DNA from: Platanthera guangdongensis | Taxonomy: Eukaryota; Streptophyta; Magnoliopsida; Asparagales; Orchidaceae | Direction of reading: 5' to 3' | Assembly (NCBI GenBank): GCA_039583875.1 | Contig: CM077164.1 | Span: 69,595,628 to 69,659,627, forward strand | Length of the DNA: 64,000 nucleotides | Part shown: one piece after another, positions 54,651 to 63,339 of the stretch | Numbering within the stretch: the stretch's first letter is position 1 | Layout: every line of letters begins with the position of its first letter | The notes under the pieces: generated by a model | What the model saw: the letters and a program-made list of their open reading frames with translations, nothing else | The model's database searches: none | Told to the model about the DNA's origin: nothing | Made by a program: the position numbers and the translations under genes

Positions 54651-56792
54651 GATCCCGAAAAGATTGCTGCAGTCATGGAGTGGAGGAGACCAGAGACACC
54701 CAAGGAGATGCGGAGCTTCTTGGGCTTGGCCGGCTATTATCGCAGATTTGTCGAAGGTTTTGCTACGTTGGCTGCACCTTTGACTCGCTTAACCCAGAAT
54801 AATGTGGCGTTTGAGTGGAATGACAAGTGTGAGGCGTCCTTCCTGGAACTCAAGAACAGATTATGTATCGCTCCTGTGTTGATCTTGCCGACAGAAGGGA
54901 TAGATTATGACGTTTTTGTGGATGCGTCGCACGTTGGACTTGGATGTGTTTTAATGCAAGACAAAAAGGTGATTGCGTATGGGTCTCGATAGTTGAAAAG
55001 TCATGAAAAGAACTACCCAACGCATGATTTGGATTTCGCAGCGGTGATATTTGCAATGAAGTTGTGGAGACACTTACTTTATGGTGCGCAGTGTAAAATC
55101 TTTACGGATCATAAAAGTTTAAAGTACGTCTTCACGCAAAAGGAACTTAATCTGCGCCAATGGCGATGGCTTGAATATGTAGCTGATTATGATGTGGACA
55201 TTCAGTATCATCCGGGGAAATAGAATGTTGTGGCCGATGCTTTGAGTCGGAAGACGGGGAAATTATTTCATCTTTCAGTCGACCGTCTTGTGGAGGAATT
55301 TCTATTGATGGATATTTCCGTGGGAAAATATGACCCGCAAAGTCATTCGATGGTAGAAGAACCTTCATGGCTGGTGCTTGCAAGACAACATCAAAAGGAT
55401 GATCCTGATCTTTTACATTTATTTCTTCGAACTAAAAATGGTGAATTACCGGATTTTTCTATTGATAATGGGGGCACGTTAACGTATCGCGGTCGATTTT
55501 GTATTCCCGTAGTTGGAGACATGCGGGAGATGGTGTGTCGGGAAGCACATGGCTCAAGTATGGCCTACCATCCAGGCTCAACAAAAATGTACCGTGATTT
55601 GAAACAAATTGTCTGGTGGTATGGAATGAAAAGAGATATAGCGCAATTTGTATCTGAATGTCATACCTGCAAGCGGGTGAAAGCTGATCATGGAAGGCCT
55701 GGTGGCAAGTTGACACCATTGGAGATTCCAACATGGAAGTGGGAAAGCAACTCAATGGATTTTATTACAGGCCTACCAAGATCTCCACGAGGACATGACT
55801 CCGTGTGGGTGATCGTGGATAGATTGACCAAATGTGCTCATTTCATACCATTTAAGGTCAACTACCCGATGAAGACAATAACGGAGCTATATTTGAACGA
55901 GATCATCCGACTGCATGGTGTGCCAGTCAATATCATATCAGACAGGGATTCCCGATTTACTTCTCGTTTCTGGAAGAGTCTACAAGAGGGTTTGGGAACG
56001 GATTTGCGGTATTACACTGCTTACCACCCTCAGACGAATGGCCAAACGGAACGAGTAAATCAAATCGTGGAAGATATGATTCGATGCTATATTCTTGAGT
56101 ATGGCGGAGCATGGGATTAACATTTGCGGCTTATGGAATTCACATATAATAATAGCTATCAAGAAAGCTTGCAAATGGCTCCGTTCGAAGCTTTATATGG
56201 GCGTCGATGTCGGACTCCCCTCTTTTGGGCTGAGGTTGGCGAGCGGCCTTTGTTGGGCCCAGAGGCGCTCGAGGACATGGAAGTTGCCGTACGACTTATT
56301 CGGGAGAAGCTCTGAATCGCCCAAGAGCGATATGAAAAGTACGCCAACCGACGAAGGTCGGAGTTAGAGTTTGCAGTGGGGGATTACGTCTTCTTGAAAG
56401 TCTCCCCAATGGTTGGAATTAAAAGGTTTGGAAAAGAGCGCAAATTAGACCCAAGGTTTGTGGGTCCCTTCAAGATTCTTGCGCGAGTTGGTGCATCCGC
56501 TTACAAAATCGAATTACACGTGAACTTTCCTGGTGTTCACGACGTGTTTCATGTTAGCCAACTTCGCAAGTGTGTACGAAATGACAAGCAAGTGTTGGAC
56601 GTGGTGCCGCAATTGGCGCCAAACCTTTCTTATGTGGAGATGCCCATCCGGATATTGGCCTCCCAAGATCGCATGTTGCGGAAAAAGAAGATTCATATGG
56701 TCAAGGTGCTCTGGAAAAATCAGAATGTGGAAAGCGCAACGTGGGAGCTTGAGTCAACGATGAGGGCGGCTCACCCTCATTTATTCCCGTAA
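54651..56792 (+). pseudogene. pol: Pol of TE-H, right part: end of RT, RNase H, integrase, C-terminal tail
   Basis: It resumes in frame with [11 protein letters not shown] and [11 protein letters not shown]. RNase H contains [11 protein letters not shown] and TDHKSLKY. Integrase has the HHCC zinc region (EAHGSS, CHTCKR), catalytic Asp at 55758, Asp at 55941 (ISDRDSRF) and Glu at 56049 (GQTERVNQ). The C-terminus carries KVLWKNQNVESATWE and HPHLF, the chromovirus-type tail. Stops lie at 54990, 55221, 56118 and 56313; by family consensus all can be explained by C-to-T changes (CAG or CAA to TAG/TAA, CGA to TGA). Confidence 0.92.
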
Positions 56793-56882
56793 ACAAAGCT
56801 GGTACGTAAATGCGTGTTTCTGTTTGATTACTCATTTGAGTGATATCAAAATGATTGAAAAGTTTCGAGGCAAAACTTTTTG

Positions 56883-56896
56883 TTAGGGGGAGTGAC
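56883..56896 (+). other. polypurine tract of TE-H
   Basis: TTAGGGGGAGTGAC directly before the 3' LTR start TGTAACGCC. The 90 bp between the pol stop and this site hold nothing else. Confidence 0.85.
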
Positions 56897-59494
56897 TGTA
56901 ACGCCCCGTATTGTTTTTCGTTGAATGATGGGCGTTACGTTGGCTTTGACCGTTGTTCGAGCATGGTTTTTCCCGCAGGCTTGCGAGTGGCTGTTTTGGT
57001 AGCCGAGTTGCACGATTCCCCAGCAAACCGGAGTCCAAATTGGGGACTCGGTGAGGCCTCTTAGGGAATGTTTGCACTTTTTCGCGCCCGGGTAATGTTG
57101 CTCAAAACGGGTTGCTTGTACAGAAAACAAAAAAAAGGTAAAAAGTTCTTCAGGCAAAAATGGTCTAGGACGACACAGAAACACTTTTCAAAACAGGGAA
57201 AAATGGTCGTTTTGTGCGTGACATGCCCCCCGACACGGGCGTGTCGGGGCGTGACCCAGGGCGTGACCTCCTTGACTCGACGAATTTTCTTGCGTCGAGT
57301 TGAGCTCGACGAATGGGGTACACGCCCCGTGACACGGGCGTGTCACGGGCCGTGTCCCGCAGTGTCGAGTGTCGAGTGTCGAGTGTCGAGTGTCGGGTGT
57401 CGAGAGAGGGGACACGGCCTGTGACATGGGCGCGTCACAGGGCGTGTCAAGATTTGTCGAGTGTCGACACTTTTGGTCGACGAGGTGTCGAGACACGGGC
57501 TACACGCCCTAGGTCACGGGCGTGACCGACCCGTCACGGGCGTGTACCCGGCCGTGTACCTTGTGGATAAACCTGGATTTGCCGACTTTCTGCGCCGCTT
57601 AAGGTACACGCCCTGTGACACGGGCGTGTCACAGGGCGTGACAGGGCCGAAAATCAAAATTTTCCAGTTTTTTTGTGCCGTTCATTTCCTTGATTCTGGA
57701 TCAAATGGACCAGCTCGGTTCTGGAGGAAATAAGGCCGAAACAGAGATTTCTCCTCATCATATCACCTTCTTCTTCATCTTCTTCCTCATTCCAAAAGAA
57801 CATCAAGGGAGCAAAGCTAAAGCAAGGCAAGGAAAGAGAGGAGCAGCCGTCGCGGCGTCGTCTCGGTTCAGGCAAGCGGTGTTCTTCACCCTTGCCAATC
57901 TTATTTCTTGTTCTTTGATTGTGCAACATAGCTAGTTTTCCTCTTTCCATTTTCCTAGCTTGTTCTTCTTGTTTTGTGTTATCCCTCACTAGCCGTATTA
58001 TGCTCTTGAATTTCCCTATGCTCAATGAATTCGATTTTCCATGCTTAGTTTTGTTTAGTTATCACGTCTATGCTAGGTTGATTCATGTCGTTTATCTTGT
58101 TCATGTGATTCATGTAGCTAAGTTGATTCATGTTCATGTAGCCTTTCTTATTCATGTGATTCTTCATTGTTCATATCAGAAGCATGTGATTCTTTCTTAT
58201 TCCTAATCTTGTGATTCATGTAACTACGTTAATCAAACTCTATGAAGTTGACATAACTTTGGCAATTTGTCGTCATGAGGGAGGATGAAGGAAGGGAACT
58301 TGTGTACTTGGGTTATGGTGAGACTTGCTTATAGTGTTACGATTGGGTTCGTTTATGGTGAGTTTTGCGAGGCGAATTGTGAACCATGGCAGGAGTGTTT
58401 GTGTGAGGATTCGATAAGGGGTGGTGTGGTTTAAGCCTTTGTGGCCACCGGGTTTGGATTTGTGGTGTAGAGCACCATTTTGGCCCCGATTTGGGCTGGC
58501 TTTTATTGGTGCGTTCCACTTTAGAGCTGCCACCAAAAGACCCTTGCGGAATCGCATTTAACCGCTGCTTATGTTTCACTCGTATAGTTGTTTCTTGTTC
58601 GAACGATGATGGAATGGGCATGTGTATTGCCTTTTTGCTCCTGCGAGTTGAGTAGGACTTGCTAAGAATTGCACTGGGTGCGTTTTACACTTAGGATTGC
58701 CAGTATGTAATACTAGTTTTCCACCTGTTTTTGTTCACTCATTTTACTTACATGAAACATTACTACGGGGTCGGTAAGCCCCTTCGTCCCATTTTCTGAA
58801 CTTCCTACTATATTGTGTAGCTTTGATGATTGCTGAGGTGTTCTTTCTTGAATGCCTCAGGTGCAGGTTGTAGCCGGTTGAGCGTCTAGTGTTTGGGTCG
58901 AGTTTCTTTGGAGCTAGCCGAGCTTACTTAGCGAGGTAGTTCTTTTCTTTGTGGTACAGACATACATGTGCCCCAATGGGTTCGTGTCAGCTTGTTGGTG
59001 CCCATTGGTGGCTTTCTTTACTTGTGATATCTGAATACTAGACTGCTAATGTGACTCATTTGGATGAGATGATGTCTCCTTGCTCTTGGTAAGGATTTAT
59101 GCTAGGTTGCATTAGATATTTTCAAGATAAAACAAAACCTATTATTGTATCACATGCATAACATGTTTTGGTCACCGAACAAGTATTTTCCAAAGAACGT
59201 AAACAAAGATGATTTCTGATATTATTATAAATATACACTGCATATAGGAGATCGTCATCAATAAACAAAGTATTTCCGCCGCGTATAAACACACATTTTA
59301 ATGCCTAAGGCCGAGGGATACGGCCATTAAACTCAAAGGTTTTCTTGCATTTAACTGCTGGATTTCAACTCATAAAGTAAGCGTCAAGGGTTGCCTGAGC
59401 GTGTATAGTTTTCCCCTGCACGACGTGGCATCATAACTCGTAGTTCCTCTTGCTCTGATACGATGTACTCGTTGAGGAAATGTGGGTTGTGACA
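56897..59494 (+). repeat. 3' LTR of TE-H (2598 bp)
   Basis: Nearly identical to the 5' LTR. It lacks one copy of the unit TGGGCGTGACC and has four instead of five perfect GTCGAGT units. It ends GTTGTGACA, followed by CAGAT. Confidence 0.95.
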
Positions 59495-59499
59495 CAGAT
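59495..59499. repeat. target-site duplication of TE-H, right copy
   Basis: CAGAT, identical to 42734-42738. Confidence 0.93.
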
Positions 59500-59958
59500 G
59501 CTGACTATGCTGGATGTAGAGTGGACAGGAAAAGTACCTCTGGAACTTGCCAGTTCCTAGGTATGAGACTTGTATCTTGGTTTTGAAAAAAGCAGACATC
59601 TGTGTCTACATCAACTGCTGAGGCAGAGTATATGGCTGCTGGCAGCTGCTGTTCACAGATGCTATGGATACAAAACCAGCTCCTAGATTATGGTATCAAC
59701 TTAAATAATTCAACCTTATTTTGTGATAATACAAGTGCTATTGCGATAGCTCAGAATCCAGTTCATCATTCTAGGACTAAACATATTGAAATAATACATC
59801 ATTTCATTAGAGATAATGTCGACAAAAAGAAAATTAACTTGATTCATATTCCTACTGATTTACAGAGAGCAGATATTTTCACCAAACCTTTAGATGTGAA
59901 AACTCATCTGTTCTTTATAAATCAACTGGGAATGATTAATGGAGAAGAGTTAAATTAA
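59500..59958 (+). pseudogene. pol: pol of TE-G, right part: rest of RNase H
   Basis: It continues RNase H from DADYAGCRVDRKSTSG through STAEAEYMAAGS to DNTSAIAIAQNPVHH and the end MINGEELN with TAA at 59956-59958. One stop at 59584-59586 replaces the Cys of the SWFCKK motif seen in the other copies. Confidence 0.88.
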
Positions 59959-60356
59959 TTTATGTCTGCATTCGACGAATTTTCCAAAGTTTGTCGAACG
60001 GAGTTCGACGAATTAGGGAAAGTTTGAGAGATTTTCGTCGAACGGAGATCGACGAATTCTCTGTGTGGAAACAATTTTCGTCGACCGGAGATCGACGAAC
60101 CTTGCTTCAGAAACCATTTCGTCGAACGGAGTTCGACAAACTGTTTTCAATTCTTCTAAATGAGTTCGATGAACTACTCACCTCTAACTTATTTCGTCGA
60201 CCTCAGTTCGAAGAACTGTCTCTTTTCGTGGAACGGAGCTTGTCGATTCATATTCCGAAAATCTTATATCTAGGTTTTCTTCGACCTCCGTCCCACGCTT
60301 TCAGTTCCTTTGCTCTTGATCGCCGTTTTCTCTGTGATTTTCTTTGCAGGTCATCA
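59959..60356 (+). promoter_or_regulatory. pol-to-accessory-ORF spacer of TE-G
   Basis: Word array at about 59972-60246 (for example GTCGAACGGAG followed by TTCGACGAA). TATA-like CTTATATCTAGG at 60263-60274. A long pyrimidine-rich run ending TTTGCAG at 60349 lies 7 nt before the ATG. The accessory frame happens to stay open backwards through this spacer to 59991, but the other two copies do not share that, so I do not count it as coding. Confidence 0.6.
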
Positions 60357-63107
60357 ATGGCGATTCCTACAGGAGCACTTGCGGCGATGAAGTTTGATGC
60401 AGCCTTCTCCATGGATTTTGAGTCTTTCCAACATTCAGATCCAATCTTTCTTTATACCCTGGAATTACTTGAAGAATTGCATCTCAAGGATTTCATTACT
60501 CGCAGCATCAAGCTACACTCAACCGAGATAAGAGAATGGGTGTACACTGCAACCGTTTCTGAAGACGGAGATCTGACAGGACATATTGGAAACACTGCCG
60601 TTTTCCTGTCTCCAGCAGTCCTTTCTGAAATTTTTGGACTGATCAATGGTGAAGACAACTTGGAAATGGACGCCGAAGAATATTCTGATATGTTGAAGGT
60701 AATGGGTTTCTCCGTCAGCACCCCTAATAAGCTTCTGAAGAAGCAACTGTCTGCCGCCTATCAATTTTTGGCCGACATTATAGGAAAAATTCTGATGGGC
60801 AAGCACTCGGCACATGACTATATCACTCGCCATCAATTCCTGATTATGTGTGTAGTGCTCAACAAACGACAGGTCGACTGGGGTATGGTCTTCTTTGACC
60901 TAATCAAGAAGAAAACAAGCAAGAAGGAAGTCTGCTACGGCAGATTCCTGGGGATTTTCCTCCAGGAAAAGGCCAGTGAATGTTTGGTCTCCCCGACCAC
61001 ATTCATCAATGCCAGCAAGCGCCTCACCTGCGCCTTGTTTGGCCGATGGGAGAGGACAATCACCAAACCCTCCAAGGGTTCCTCCTCCTCCATCAACGCT
61101 TCTGAGAGCACAAGGACCGTCAAGGTCACTCCCCACCCTGACACTGAAGAGGCCATTCCACCTACCCAATCTCTTCCCACTCCTCCTGCACCTCAATTGA
61201 CTCCACCTCAACATCAATCTCCCCTGCTTGATCTTGCACATATCCCTACAGCTCCAGTTTCCTCCACTGAAACCCATATTCCCTCACCTCCTCAATCCCC
61301 TCTTCTCCCACACCTATCCACTATTCCATCCTACACCATACCCACAGAACCACAAACTGTTCTCCCTCCATTATCCCCTCCACATATTCTTCCTTCCTCC
61401 TCTACTTCTATCCCCTCCACCATTCTTTCTCCACTTCTAGACTCTTCCACCATTCCCTCCATCATCTCTCTTCTGACTCATCTCATTCAATCACTCATCA
61501 CAGAGGCCATTACACCTCTGGTGAGTTCCATTAATTCTTTATCTGCACAAATCACAGCCCTTTATGCTGCCCCCTCTTCATTCAGGGGCCTGGCTCCAGG
61601 TTCTCCTGAACCCAGGCAGGGGGAGATGCTCCATGATGAAGCTGGTGCAGCAGCTGCAGAGGTTGATACAGTTTTTGACAATACAGTTGATACAGATACA
61701 GTTGATACTGCAGATACAGTTTTTGATAATACAGATACAGTTGATATAGTGCTTGATAATGCAGTTGCAGTTACAGATACAGCTATAGATTTTGATTCTG
61801 AAATAATTGATTTTATTCACTTTATGGACACTGACATTAGCTTTGATGAGTCAGTAGATACAATAACAACTACTGGTGATTTCCTTATAAATCCCACAGT
61901 TAATTTATCTGAGATACTTCATACCTTTGATTCTGTATATATGAAGCTTCCTTCAGCAGAGGTTGCTAAGCCATATTTGGCTATTGTCCAGTATACCTCT
62001 CCAGCTAGTCCAGCAGTTGCCAAGCAACTCTGTGATACCTTTGCTGCTCCTACTGCTGTTCCAATTCCTGTGTCTATTCCAGAAATCTGCTCTGTCCCAG
62101 ATTTTGTCATGAATGATTCTCCCATGTCTGATCTGGATGAGCTCATTCTGGCAGACATTGAAGAAGAGAACAAGGCAGCAACTGAAAGCTCTGTCTCTAC
62201 TGCTGTTGAACCCTCACCCTCTGAACCTTCTATCCCCCCTCAAGAAAAACCTCTTATCATTTCTGATGAAACTCTGAGGAAGTTGAATGCTCTGTATGAC
62301 AATCCTCAGAGTTCAGGTTCTGATGATGATGATGATGATGAATCAGATGAGGAGGCTGCTAAAAAGAAAAAGAAGTTGCTTTCTAAGAAAAGGAAGGCTC
62401 CTCCTCCTCCTGCTCCCAAGCCTAATCCCACTGCAGACACTCCATATTATATTCTGCACAATGTTGCTCCTTACAAAGGGATGCCTGCATGGATGTGGCT
62501 ATCAAAGAACCAGCAAAGAGAGAAGAAGAGGAGTAGGAGATACTCTCCTCCATCAGTTCATAGATACAGAAAGGATCCTCCTCCTCCTCCTCCAGCAGCA
62601 GGTGCCTCTGGCTCTGGCTCTCAGAGATCTGCCCATATTCAAACTTATCAGAGACAAACAAGGAGATCTTCTGGTGGTAGTCAGCCAAGGCCACCATCTT
62701 CAGGCAGACAACACCATCAACAACAACAGCAGCAGCAGCACCAGGAATATAAGGAACATGAAGCTGAAAGGCCCTATTCTCCTCCTGAAGATCCAGAAAC
62801 AGCCAACACAGCCAGAATGGCAAGGTTCCAAGAGCTCATTGGCTTATCTCTAATCAACAAAGCTAAAGCTGAAGGCAAGGACACAACAGGCTTAACTACT
62901 ATGTCTCAGTACATGAGAGATGAGCTAAAGAGATTTGGGAAAGGAAACAAGCTACTCAATGCTGATGAATACATGCATCTTCACCCAGAAGCAGTTGTCC
63001 CCAGAGCCACTTCACTGAACATCATAGGGGCAGCTGACATGACTATGACCAGGGCTCAAGCTTCAGATCCCAATAGGGAAATCATTTTCAAAAAAGCCAG
63101 GAGATAA
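60357..63107 (+). CDS. accessory protein of TE-G, intact (916 codons), usually labelled envelope-like
   Basis: Starts MAIPTGALAAMKFD, a start conserved in TE-A and TE-C. A folded N-terminal domain (about residues 1-240) has conserved segments TEIREWVY, LSAAYQFLADIIGK, ITRHQFLIMC and ALFGRWER. I only loosely relate it to accessory domains of other plant LTR elements. A Pro-rich linker (about 250-365) and a helical stretch (about 368-408) follow, then a repeat rich in DTV/VFDNT (about 438-468). A run of six Asp lies near 656, a basic cluster KKKKKLLSKKRK near 668-680, an Arg/Ser-rich part near 720-735 and a Gln run near 787-797. The C-terminus (about 815-916) is conserved. No signal peptide, membrane helix or furin-like site is evident. 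Composition suggests a nuclear or RNA-binding protein. Confidence 0.85.
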   Translation: MAIPTGALAAMKFDAAFSMDFESFQHSDPIFLYTLELLEELHLKDFITRSIKLHSTEIREWVYTATVSEDGDLTGHIGNTAVFLSPAVLSEIFGLINGEDNLEMDAEEYSDMLKVMGFSVSTPNKLLKKQLSAAYQFLADIIGKILMGKHSAHDYITRHQFLIMCVVLNKRQVDWGMVFFDLIKKKTSKKEVCYGRFLGIFLQEKASECLVSPTTFINASKRLTCALFGRWERTITKPSKGSSSSINASESTRTVKVTPHPDTEEAIPPTQSLPTPPAPQLTPPQHQSPLLDLAHIPTAPVSSTETHIPSPPQSPLLPHLSTIPSYTIPTEPQTVLPPLSPPHILPSSSTSIPSTILSPLLDSSTIPSIISLLTHLIQSLITEAITPLVSSINSLSAQITALYAAPSSFRGLAPGSPEPRQGEMLHDEAGAAAAEVDTVFDNTVDTDTVDTADTVFDNTDTVDIVLDNAVAVTDTAIDFDSEIIDFIHFMDTDISFDESVDTITTTGDFLINPTVNLSEILHTFDSVYMKLPSAEVAKPYLAIVQYTSPASPAVAKQLCDTFAAPTAVPIPVSIPEICSVPDFVMNDSPMSDLDELILADIEEENKAATESSVSTAVEPSPSEPSIPPQEKPLIISDETLRKLNALYDNPQSSGSDDDDDDESDEEAAKKKKKLLSKKRKAPPPPAPKPNPTADTPYYILHNVAPYKGMPAWMWLSKNQQREKKRSRRYSPPSVHRYRKDPPPPPPAAGASGSGSQRSAHIQTYQRQTRRSSGGSQPRPPSSGRQHHQQQQQQQHQEYKEHEAERPYSPPEDPETANTARMARFQELIGLSLINKAKAEGKDTTGLTTMSQYMRDELKRFGKGNKLLNADEYMHLHPEAVVPRATSLNIIGAADMTMTRAQASDPNREIIFKKARR

Positions 63108-63329
63108 AGCACCAAGAGACAAGCTAAAATAGAAGAAGACAGAGAAGTAATTTTGTGGTTATTTCATTTCTGCTTCTATTTCAGACTATATCTTGTACTA
63201 AAACAAAGCCTATATGTATATATATCTGATGCATGTGTTGTAAATTCTCTGCCAGATATATTTCTTAATTTTGCTTTGTTTTCCTGTTTGTTCTTTGCTT
63301 GGAGTCTCTGTTAGTGACCTTACCCAAAT
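63108..63329 (+). other. 3' untranslated region of TE-G
   Basis: Non-coding, T-rich, matches 6647-6818 of TE-A. It contains a TA-rich stretch near 63215-63230. Nothing else is recognisable. Confidence 0.55.
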
Positions 63330-63339
63330 AGGGGGAGAT
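63330..63339 (+). other. polypurine tract of TE-G
   Basis: AGGGGGAGAT directly before the LTR start TGTTGGATCC. Confidence 0.85.

Larger units (their letters stand above)
42739..59494 (+). mobile_element. TE-H: Tekay/Del-like Ty3/gypsy chromovirus inserted in TE-G
   Basis: LTRs 42739-45360 and 56897-59494, primer site 45363, gag 46023-47291, pol 47319-56792 (interrupted by TE-I), polypurine tract before 56897, and target duplication CAGAT. RT precedes integrase, which makes it Ty3/gypsy. The pol C-terminus has the KVLWKN...ATWE...HPHLF tail of Tekay/Del-type chromoviruses. Four nonsense mutations in pol make the copy inactive, although the LTRs are still nearly identical. Confidence 0.95.

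Noticed and set aside
59991..60356. Extension of the TE-G accessory ORF upstream through the word array (122 more codons)
   Set aside because: TE-A and TE-C do not keep this frame open, while the ATG at 60357 and its context are conserved in all three copies.
60357..63107. Annotation of the SIRE-like accessory ORF as a retroviral envelope
   Set aside because: Position fits the historical label, but no signal peptide, membrane anchor or cleavage site is visible, and composition points to a nuclear or RNA-binding protein.
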